From positions 1-64,000 of the forward strand of contig NZ_MUKN01000005.1 of NCBI RefSeq assembly GCF_001995175.1: DNA of 64,000 nt, written 5' to 3'. The DNA is from Rathayibacter rhapontici (GTDB lineage Bacteria; Actinomycetota; Actinomycetes; Actinomycetales; Microbacteriaceae). The notes under the pieces were generated by a model that saw only the letters and a program-made list of their open reading frames with translations, was not told where the DNA came from and searched no databases. Shown one piece after another: positions 57,124-64,000 of this stretch (the stretch's first letter is position 1; each line of letters begins with the position of its first letter). Made by a program: the position numbers and the translations under genes.

Positions 57124-58844
57124 GTGGCCGCATCAACCCCCGTCCGGAAGGCCCGGCGCTCTCTGAGCTGGCTCGGTGTCCTGATCCTCGCTCTCGTCGG
57201 TCTGAACACCGCCGCTGTCCTCTGGGGCGGCGGATCCTGGACTCCGAAGCTCGCTCTCGATCTCGAGGGCGGCACGCAGATCGTGCTCCAGCCCCAGCTG
57301 AACGACGGCGACACGGTCTCGTCGGAGCAGCTGACCCAGGCCGTCTCGATCATCCGCCAGCGCATCGACGCGTCCGGCGTCTCCGAGGCCGAGATCACGA
57401 CGCAGGGCTCGAGCAACATCGTCGTCTCCATCCCGGGCACGCCCGATGACGAGACCCTGCAGCGCATCGAGCGTCGGCGAAGCTCGACTTCCGCCCGGTC
57501 CTCGTCGGCAGCCAGGCCACCAACACCGCGGTCGGAGGCGACGCCACGTCGTCGCCGACGCCCACGCCGGTCGACCCCGCCCTCGCGACGGAGCCCACCG
57601 CGGAGCCGACGGACGCCAGCGACCTGGCGTACATCACCCCGGCGCTCGAGGCCCAGTACACGGCCTTCGACTGCGCGTTCCTGAACAGCCAGGACCCCAA
57701 CCTCGCCCCCGCGGACCAGCCGCTGATCACCTGCGACGACACGGGGACGGTCAAGTACATCCTCGGCCCGGTCGAGGTGACCGGCGAGGACATCGCCGAC
57801 GCCTCCAACGGCCTCGTCACGACGCAGTCGGGGGCCAGCACCGGCACCTGGGCCGTGAACCTCTCGTTCGACGACGCCGGCACCACCGCCTTCTCGGACG
57901 TCACGACCCGCCTCGTCGCCCTGCAGGGCGCGCAGAACCAGTTCGCGATCGTGCTCGACGGACGCGTGATCTCGGCGCCGTCCACGAACGCCGCGATCAC
58001 CGACGGCAACGCGCAGATCACGGGCTCCTTCACCCAGGAGTCGTCGAAGACGCTCGCGGACCAGCTCAAGTACGGCGCCCTGCCGATCGGCTTCGAGGTG
58101 CAGAGCTCGGACAGCATCTCGGCCACCCTCGGCACCGCGCAGCTCGCGAGCGGTCTGCTCGCCGGCCTGATCGGACTGATCCTCGTCGTCGTGTACTCGC
58201 TCGCCCAGTACCGGGTGCTCGGAGCGGTCACGATCGCCTCGCTGATCGTCGCCGCCGTCGTCACGTACCTCGTCGTGACGCTCCTCTCGTGGCGGGAGGG
58301 ACTGCGCCTCTCGCTCGCGGGAGTCGCGGGTCTGATCGTCGCGATCGGCATCACGGCCGACTCGTTCATCGTCTACTTCGAGCGGATCCGCGACGAGCTG
58401 CGCGACGGTCGCGGTCTGGAGTCGGCGGTCGAGGCCGGGTGGCGGCGCGCGCTGCGCACCATCTTCGCCTCCGACATGGTGAACCTGCTCGCGGCGGTGG
58501 TGCTGTTCATCCTCGCCGTCGGCAGCGTCCGCGGCTTCGCCTTCACCCTCGGCATCACGACGCTGATCGACCTCGTCGTCGTGATCCTCTTCACGCACCC
58601 GATGCTGCAGCTGCTCGCGACGACGAGGTTCTTCTCGGACGGGCACAAGCTCTCCGGGCTCGATCCCCGGGCTCTGGGCGCCGTCTACCGGGGCCGCGCC
58701 GCGTTCCGCCCGCAGGACGCCGTCGTCGCCGGAAAGGGCTCCTCCGCCGCCCGCGAGGCCGCGAAGCGCCAGACCATCGCCGAGCGCAAGGCCGCCGAGG
58801 CGGCGCGCACTCCCGGCTCCTCCGACTCGACCAAGGACGCGTGA
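57124..58844 (+). CDS. secD: Protein translocase subunit SecD, interrupted by a one-base shift
   Basis: SecD with SecF uses the proton gradient to help pull exported proteins through SecYEG. From GTG 57124 the first membrane helix (about 13-33) and LALDLEGGTQIVLQP (the D1 motif) through VVSIPGTPDDETLQRIE read normally. The frame breaks near 57472-57474 (GAGCGTCGG). The -1 frame continues with AKLDFRPVLVGSQ, a Thr/Pro-rich insert typical of actinobacteria, the P1 domain, and five membrane helices (GLLAGLIGLILVVVYSLAQYR, ITADSFIVYFERIRDE). Adding one base gives about 573 residues. SecD loss is severely harmful in most bacteria, so an error in the sequence is favoured. Confidence 0.92.
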
Positions 58845-59850
58845 TGGCCAGCTTCTCGCAGTTCGGCAACGACCTCTACACCGGCAAGCGCTCGATCGAC
58901 TTCGTCGGACGGCGCCGCACCTGGTACCTGATCTCCCTCGCCCTGATCCTGATCACGGTGCTCGGAACCGTCGCCCGCGGCGGCTTCAACTTCAGCATCG
59001 AGTTCACCGGCGGGTCCGAGTTCACGGTGTCCTCGCCGTCGGACCTCGACCAGGCGACGGCGACCGACGCGGTCACCGCGGTCTCGCCCGAGACCGTGCC
59101 GCGCGTCTCGGTCGTCGGAGAGACTCCATCCGCGTGCAGACGGACCAGCTCTCGACGGACGAGTCGACCGCGGTCCGCAACTCCCTCGCAGAGGCCTACG
59201 ACGTCCCCACCGACCAGGTCGCGTCCTCCTTCATCGGAGCGTCCTGGGGCAACGACGTCACGCAGCAGGCCCTGCGGGCTCTGATCATCTTCGTGCTGCT
59301 GGCCTCGCTCGCCATGTGGGCCTACTTCCGCACCTGGAAGATGTCGCTCGCCGCGATCGTCGCCCTGGTGCACGACCTCGTGATCGTGGCCGGCGTCTAC
59401 GGCATCACCGGCACGGAGGTGTCGCCCGCCGCGGTCATCGGCCTCCTGACGATCCTCGGCTACTCGCTCTACGACACCGTGGTGGTCTTCGACAAGATCC
59501 GCGAGAACACGGCCGAGTCGCTCACCAGCACGACGAGGACGTTCGCCGAGACGGTGAACCTCGCCGAGAACCAGACTCTGGTCCGCTCCATCAACACATC
59601 GATCGTGGCGGCGCTGCCGGTCGGCGCGATCCTGGTGATCGGCGCCTTCGTCCTCGGGGCGGGAACGCTCCGCGACATCTCGCTCGCCCTGCTCATCGGC
59701 ATCATCGTCGGCACGTACTCGACGATCTTCGTCGCGGCGCCCTTCTACGCGCAGCTGCGCGGTCGAGAGGTGGACGTCGCCCGCAACGACAAGCGCGTCG
59801 AGGCGGCACGCCTGAAGGCGGGCTCGCCCGCCGTCGAGCAGAGCGCGTAG
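58844..59850 (+). CDS. secF: Protein translocase subunit SecF, interrupted by a one-base shift
   Basis: Partner of SecD. ATG 58844 overlaps the secD stop. The N-terminal part has RRRTWYLISLALILITVLG (helix 1) and FNFSIEFTGGSEF. The frame breaks near 59119-59123 (GGAGAGACTCC, where GAGGAC is expected) and continues in the -1 frame: QTDQLSTDESTAVRNSL, then five helices with YSLYDTVVVFDKIREN, a hallmark of SecF. Adding one base gives about 335 residues. Both neighbours secD and secF being split in the same way speaks for sequencing error. Confidence 0.92.
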
Positions 59851-59858
59851 GGGGAGCG

Positions 59859-60200
59859 ATGACCGAGTTCTCGCAGGTCTCCGCGGTCGACGCCGTCGGA
59901 CTCGTCGCGCGCGACGAGGTGTGGCTCCTCGATGTCCGGGAGCCGCACGAGTGGGCGCTCGGCCACGCCGCCGCCGCCCACCACATCCCGATGAACCAGA
60001 TCGGCGCACGGCAGGACGAGCTGCCCGCCGAGGCGCCGATCCTGGTCGTCTGCCACTCGGGAGTCCGCTCGGCGATGGTCGTGCAGGCTCTCGAGGGGGC
60101 GGGCTACGAGGCGGCCAACGTCGACGCCGGCATGACCGCGTGGGCGGCCGCCGGGGGAGACGTCGTCGACGACGAGGGGCGCCCCGGCCGCATCGACTGA
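59859..60200 (+). CDS. Rhodanese-like domain protein
   Basis: 113 residues, a single rhodanese domain. VWLLDVREPHEWALGHAAAAHHIPMNQI leads to the active-site loop VVCHSGVRS, whose Cys should carry persulfide, and GMTAWAAAGGDVV ends the fold. GGGGAG lies 3 nt before the ATG. It sits between secF and relA, a spot where many actinobacteria carry apt (adenine phosphoribosyltransferase), which is missing here. Confidence 0.92.
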   Translation: MTEFSQVSAVDAVGLVARDEVWLLDVREPHEWALGHAAAAHHIPMNQIGARQDELPAEAPILVVCHSGVRSAMVVQALEGAGYEAANVDAGMTAWAAAGGDVVDDEGRPGRID

Positions 60201-60253
60201 CGGCTCCGGGGTTCGCCCCGGGCGGATCGGTCGGCGGCGCGTTCCGCAGGCGC

Positions 60254-60259
60254 GATAAT
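60254..60259 (+). promoter_or_regulatory. -10 box of the relA transcript
   Basis: GATAAT, the best -10 in this region, ends 6 nt before an ATG that opens a five-codon frame and 20 nt before the relA GTG. Confidence 0.6.
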
Positions 60260-60265
60260 GGGGCG

Positions 60266-60283
60266 ATGGAGATGCCCGCGTGA
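60266..60283 (+). CDS. Five-codon upstream frame overlapping the relA start
   Basis: ATG GAG ATG CCC GCG TGA encodes Met-Glu-Met-Pro-Ala. Its TGA (60281-60283) overlaps the relA GTG (60280-60282). The first ATG lies 6 nt after GATAAT, so it would be translated from a leaderless transcript and could couple to relA. This is a prediction from spacing only. Confidence 0.4.
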   Translation: MEMPA

Positions 60284-62532
60284 CGGAAACCACGACCACG
60301 TCGTCGACCGCTGCCCTGCGCAGACTGGTCCCCCGGATCTTCTCGCGCGCGCAGCCCTCCGGTGCGGTCGACACCCTCGTGCGCACGGTGCGGATGCACC
60401 ACCCCAAGAGCGACATCGCCCTCATCGAGCGCGCGTACTCGGTCGCCGAGCGGGCCCACTCGGGGCAGAAGCGCCGCAGCGGCGAGCCGTACATCACCCA
60501 TCCGCTCGCGGTCGCGCAGATCCTCGCCGATCTCGGCATCGGCTCGAAGACCATCGCGGCGGCCCTCCTGCACGACACGGTCGAGGACACTGACTACAAG
60601 CTCGACGAGCTCCGCGCCGACTTCGGCGACGAGGTCGCCATGCTGGTCGACGGCGTCACGAAGCTCGACAAGGTCAAGTACGGCGACAGCGCTCAGGCCG
60701 AGACGGTCCGCAAGATGATCGTGGCGATGTCGAAGGACATCCGCGTCCTGATCATCAAGCTGGCCGACCGCCTGCACAACGCGCGGACCTGGGGCTTCGT
60801 GCCCGCCGAGTCCGCCGCCCGCAAGGCGACGGAGACGCTCGAGATCTACGCGCCCCTCGCGCACCGCCTCGGCATCCAGGCGATCAAGTGGGAGCTCGAG
60901 GACCTGTCGTTCGCGGTGCTCTACCCCAAGATCTACAACGAGATCGAGAGCCTCGTGAAGCGCCGGACGCCTCAGCGCGAGGAGTTCGTGCAGAGCGTCA
61001 TCGACCTGATCGGCGAGGACCTGCGGGCCGGCAAGATCCGCGGCCGCGTCGTCGGGCGTCCGAAGCAGTACTACTCGATCTACCAGAAGATGGTCGTCCG
61101 AGGCCGCGAGTTCGACGAGATCTACGACCTCGTCGGCATCCGCGTGCTCGTGAACTCCGTCCGCGACTGCTACGCGGTGCTGGGCTCGATCCACGCGCGC
61201 TGGACGCCGATGCCCGGCCGGTTCAAGGACTACATCGCGACCCCGAAGTTCAACCTCTACCAGTCGCTGCACACGACCGTCGTCGGGCCCAAGGGCCGGG
61301 CGGTCGAGATCCAGATCCGCACGAACGAGATGCACCAGCACGCCGAGTTCGGCATCGCCGCGCACTGGAAGTACAAGGAGCAGATGGCGACGGGCAAGGT
61401 GCCCACGTCCGGCTCGAACGACACCGACCTCGCCTGGCTGGCGCACCTCTCGGACTGGCAGTCCGAGACGACCGACCCGAACGAGTTCCTCGACTCCCTC
61501 CGCTTCGAGATCGGAGCGAAGGAGGTCTACGTCTTCACTCCGAAGGGTCGCGTCATCGGCCTGCCGACCGGAGCGACCCCCGTCGACTTCGCCTACGCCG
61601 TGCACACCGAGGTCGGCCACCGCACGATGGGCGCCAAGGTCAACGGCCGTCTGGTGCCGCTCGAGTCCTCGCTGACCACCGGCGACGTCGTCGAGGTGTT
61701 CACCTCGAAGAACCCCGACAGCGGCCCCAGCCAGGACTGGCTGAACTTCGTGCAGAGCCCGCGGGCCCGCAACAAGATCCGCCAGTGGTTCACGAAGGAG
61801 CGCCGCGACGAGGCGATCGAGCAGGGCAAGGACTCCATCGCCCGCGCGATGCGCAAGCAGAACCTGCCGCTGCAGAAGCTGATGAGCCAGGACACCTTCA
61901 CCGAGGTGGCCAGCCAGCTGCGCTACAACGACGTGGAGGCGCTCTACGCCGCCGTCGGCGAGGGCCACGTGTCGACGCAGTCGGTGCTCGAGAAGGTCGT
62001 CGCGTCGATCCAGGGCGATCCGGAGTCGGACGAGAACGAGGTCACGCTGCCGCGCTCCCCGCGACCGCGGAGCCGCAGCAGCGAGTCGGGCGTCCTGGTC
62101 AAGGGAGCGCCGGACATCCTGGTCAAGCTCGCGAAGTGCTGCACCCCGGTCCCGGGCGATCAGATCGTCGGCTTCGTCACGCGCGGAGCCGGGGTCTCGG
62201 TGCACCAGGCCAACTGCCACAACGTGCAGGAGCTCCTGAAGGAGCCCGAGCGGATCGTGGACGTGGAGTGGGCGCCGTCCTCCAAGAGCATCTTCCTGGT
62301 GCAGATCCAGGTCGAGGCGCTGGACCGCTCCGGTCTGCTGAGCGATGTCACGCGCGTGCTCTCGGAGCACCACGTCAACATCCTCTCGGCGACGGTGTCG
62401 ACCTCCAGCGACCGGCTCGCGATCAGCCGCTTCGTCTTCGAGATGGGCGACACCACCCACCTCGACCGCGTGCTGAACGCCGTCCGGCGCATCGACGCCG
62501 TCTACGACGTGTACCGGGTCAACGCGGGCTGA
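60280..62532 (+). CDS. relA: Bifunctional (p)ppGpp synthetase/hydrolase, RelA/SpoT homolog
   Basis: 750 residues. It makes and degrades the stringent-response alarmone. The HD hydrolase domain has ITHPLAVAQILADLG and AALLHDTVEDTDY (the His-Asp pair). The synthetase domain has RVVGRPKQYYSIYQKMVVRG and YDLVGIRVLV. The TGS domain begins KEVYVFTPKGRVIGLPTGATPVDFAYAVHTEVGH (quoted in part), and a conserved-Cys/zinc-finger domain (KLAKCCTPVPGD) and C-terminal ACT domain follow. Both catalytic halves look intact, so it is of the long bifunctional Rel type. The GTG start overlaps a tiny upstream frame. It overlaps the convergent AbiEi-like gene by 14 bp. Confidence 0.96.
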   Translation: MTETTTTSSTAALRRLVPRIFSRAQPSGAVDTLVRTVRMHHPKSDIALIERAYSVAERAHSGQKRRSGEPYITHPLAVAQILADLGIGSKTIAAALLHDTVEDTDYKLDELRADFGDEVAMLVDGVTKLDKVKYGDSAQAETVRKMIVAMSKDIRVLIIKLADRLHNARTWGFVPAESAARKATETLEIYAPLAHRLGIQAIKWELEDLSFAVLYPKIYNEIESLVKRRTPQREEFVQSVIDLIGEDLRAGKIRGRVVGRPKQYYSIYQKMVVRGREFDEIYDLVGIRVLVNSVRDCYAVLGSIHARWTPMPGRFKDYIATPKFNLYQSLHTTVVGPKGRAVEIQIRTNEMHQHAEFGIAAHWKYKEQMATGKVPTSGSNDTDLAWLAHLSDWQSETTDPNEFLDSLRFEIGAKEVYVFTPKGRVIGLPTGATPVDFAYAVHTEVGHRTMGAKVNGRLVPLESSLTTGDVVEVFTSKNPDSGPSQDWLNFVQSPRARNKIRQWFTKERRDEAIEQGKDSIARAMRKQNLPLQKLMSQDTFTEVASQLRYNDVEALYAAVGEGHVSTQSVLEKVVASIQGDPESDENEVTLPRSPRPRSRSSESGVLVKGAPDILVKLAKCCTPVPGDQIVGFVTRGAGVSVHQANCHNVQELLKEPERIVDVEWAPSSKSIFLVQIQVEALDRSGLLSDVTRVLSEHHVNILSATVSTSSDRLAISRFVFEMGDTTHLDRVLNAVRRIDAVYDVYRVNAG

Positions 62533-63091
62533 GAGGCCCTGACGGCGGCCGCGCGCTCAGCGCGGCCGTCAGCCGGCGCTCGGCGATGCGGCGTCCTGCT
62601 ACGGCGCTCCCCGCCGCCTCGAGTGCGGCGAGGACGTCCTCCAGAGCGGTGACGGTCGTCAGCGCGAGCGACCGGAGCAGGGAGTCGTCGCAGGCGTCCG
62701 GGACGCGGGTCAGGTCGATCAGGGTGCGCACCGGAGTCGTGACCGGGCAGCCGCCGATCGAGACGACGTCCGCGGCGGGCAGCCGGACCTCGTGGAAGCG
62801 CACGCGGGCACGAGGCTGCGGCCGGAGGCGATGCTCCCGGTCGATCGAGGCGCTGTGCAGCGCGGGCGGCTCGGTCATCGCTCCGTGCACCCACGCGGCG
62901 CTCGAGCGGTCGGCGACGGTGCCCCGCGGCAGGACCGCGAGCAGAGCCGCGCCCCGCTCCGCCGCTCCGGTCGGCAGATCGCAGAGCACGAAGCCCTCGT
63001 CGAGCGCGCGGAGCTCGCCGTCGAGGCGGGCGGCGCACAGCTCGGCGAGCGGGAGGTGTCCGGGGAGCAGAACGGAGGGGAGGCGCGTCAT
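62519..63091 (-). CDS. AbiEi-like (type IV antitoxin family) protein
   Basis: 190 residues. RLPSVLLPGHLPLAELCAARLDGELRAL, then WVHGAMTEPPALH and PVTTPVRTLIDLTRVPDACDDSLLRSLAL, resemble the AbiEi/DUF559-associated regulator family that is common in Microbacteriaceae. The N-terminal winged-helix seems short. No AbiEii nucleotidyltransferase toxin is adjacent, so a toxin-antitoxin role is not supported here. Its 3' end overlaps relA's (convergent). Confidence 0.6.
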   Translation of the reverse strand: MTRLPSVLLPGHLPLAELCAARLDGELRALDEGFVLCDLPTGAAERGAALLAVLPRGTVADRSSAAWVHGAMTEPPALHSASIDREHRLRPQPRARVRFHEVRLPAADVVSIGGCPVTTPVRTLIDLTRVPDACDDSLLRSLALTTVTALEDVLAALEAAGSAVAGRRIAERRLTAALSARPPSGPLSPR

Positions 63092-63132
63092 CCCTCGAGA
63101 GTGGACGACGCGCCTCCCCTCCGGAGGCGTTC

Positions 63133-63158
63133 GCGCCGATCTGTGGAGGGATCGGCGC
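63133..63158 (-). terminator. Hairpin after the DUF349 gene
   Basis: GCGCCGATC (63133-63141) and GATCGGCGC (63150-63158) form a perfect 9-bp stem with an 8-nt loop. It lies 22 bp after the DUF349 stop on the minus strand. Confidence 0.6.
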
Positions 63159-63179
63159 AGGGGAGGGAGGACCCTCCGA

Positions 63180-64000
63180 TCAGCCCAGGGCGTCCAGCCA
63201 CACCTTGCGGGCGTCGAGCGCCTCCTGCGCCTGGGCGATGGCGGCGCGGTCGCCGCGGGCCTTCGCCTCGTCGAGCTCGTCCTGCAGTTTCTGGATCGCC
63301 GAGGTGAGCTGCGACGCGAGGCCCTCGGAGCGGGCCTTGCGCTCGGGATTGCTGCGGTTCCAGTGCTCCTCGTCGAGCTTGCGCACGTGAGCCTCGACCT
63401 TGCGGAGCCGATCCTCGATGGTGCGGACCTGCTCGCGGGGCACGCGGCCCACCTCGTCCCAGCGCTCCTGGATGGAGAGGAGGGCGCGCTTGGCCTTCTC
63501 GCGGTCCTGCTCCTGCAGGAGCGGCTCGGCCTCCTCGAGGAGGGCGAGCTTGCGATCGAGGTTCTCGGTGTACTCGACGCTCTCCTGCGCGACGATCTCG
63601 GCCTTCGCGCCGTAGATCGCATCGCCGGCCGCCTTGAACCGGGCCCAGAGGGCGTCGTCGAACCGCTTGCCGGCGCGACCGGCGACCCGCCAGCTCTCGA
63701 GGAGGGTGCGGTACTCCGGGATCGCGTCGGCGCCGCGCGGCACGAGCGCCTCGGCCTGGTCGATCAGCGACTGCTTCGCCGCCTTCGCCTCTCGGTGCGC
63801 GGAGTCGAGGTCGGCGAAGAACGCCTTGCGGTTCTGCTCGATCGTGGTGCGGGCCCCGCGGAAGCGGCGCCAGAGCTCGTTGGCCTCGTTCTTGGGGAGG
63901 CGCGGACCCTGCTGCTGGTGGCTCTGCCAGCGGGCGAACAGATCGTCGATCGCCGCGCTCGCCTGCTTCCACTGCGTCTTGGCGGGATCCACGGCCGCGA
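63180..64000 (-). CDS. DUF349 domain protein, C-terminal part
   Basis: The gene enters from the right edge; 273 codons up to the stop at 63180 are visible and the N-terminus is missing. It is a chain of helical DUF349 repeats with the WxxA-type pattern: TQWKQASAAIDDLFARWQ, ELWRRFRGARTTIEQNR, SWRVAGRAGKRFDDALWARFK, RWDEVGRVPREQVRTIEDRL. The last about 70 residues form a coiled coil. The molecular function of the family is unknown in actinobacteria. It is followed by a hairpin and the AbiEi-like gene. Confidence 0.88.
   Translation of the reverse strand, partial: AAVDPAKTQWKQASAAIDDLFARWQSHQQQGPRLPKNEANELWRRFRGARTTIEQNRKAFFADLDSAHREAKAAKQSLIDQAEALVPRGADAIPEYRTLLESWRVAGRAGKRFDDALWARFKAAGDAIYGAKAEIVAQESVEYTENLDRKLALLEEAEPLLQEQDREKAKRALLSIQERWDEVGRVPREQVRTIEDRLRKVEAHVRKLDEEHWNRSNPERKARSEGLASQLTSAIQKLQDELDEAKARGDRAAIAQAQEALDARKVWLDALG

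Noticed and set aside
62519..63091. Type IV toxin-antitoxin system
   Set aside because: Only the AbiEi-like half is present; no AbiEii-type toxin gene lies on either side in the visible sequence.

Overview
The window is about 71% GC and reads as chromosomal core DNA of an actinobacterium of the order Micrococcales. It is most likely a member of the Microbacteriaceae, with Rathayibacter or a near relative as the best guess. The evidence is an actinobacterial gene order (DivIVA-lspA-rluD-dnaE; ctaCDF facing the qcrCAB/ctaE cluster; pdxST-yebC-ruvCAB-yajC-secDF-relA), many GTG starts, a SOS box of the type TCGAAC-N4-GTTCGA, and many -10 boxes of the form TANNNT sitting 6-9 nt before start codons. 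No phage, transposase, CRISPR array or rRNA was seen.

Layout. 1-8.9 kb: end of a DivIVA protein, lspA, an RluD-type pseudouridine synthase, dnaE, hisD, nrdR, pyrD. 9.5-21.9 kb: DUF3043 protein, M20 dipeptidase, erpA-like carrier, then the aerobic respiratory block: ctaC-ctaD-ctaF on the plus strand and ctaE-qcrC-qcrA-qcrB on the minus strand, converging on a 1.2 kb gap that holds a decayed RibD/DHFR-type reductase; trpD diverges from ctaE. 22-26 kb: dhaK-dhaL-dhaM and a PAP2/diacylglycerol-kinase fusion. 26-33.7 kb: a CUT2 (RbsABC-like) ABC importer divergent from two flavin monooxygenase-family genes, with a 27-bp palindrome between them. 33.8-45.5 kb: NUDIX, GlcD-type oxidase, DUF457 membrane protein, four tRNA genes (Val, Gly, Cys, Val), RimJ-type acetyltransferase, FolP2-like/RibD-like pair, lactate dehydrogenase with its GntR regulator and two operators, a phosphotransferase, YihY, an MFS transporter and a DUF4190 protein. 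45.6-47.4 kb: VOC protein, TetR regulator and two small proteins. 47.5-64 kb: thrS, HIT, pdxST, an Fpg/Nei glycosylase, yebC, ruvCAB (SOS box), yajC-secD-secF, a rhodanese protein, relA, an AbiEi-like protein and a partial DUF349 protein.

Two features cut across the genes. (1) Three intergenic islands, just after dnaE, pyrD and the Fpg/Nei gene, carry related copies of two hairpin repeats, here called E and R. Their stems differ between copies by paired, compensating changes. (2) Eight genes (qcrA, the LLM monooxygenase, glcD-like, ribD-like, the MFS gene, tetR twice, secD, secF) are split by nine one-base-scale frameshifts although both halves are well conserved. Because qcrA, secD and secF are among them, consensus sequence errors are more likely than true gene loss. 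These genes are annotated as whole genes with the shift noted.
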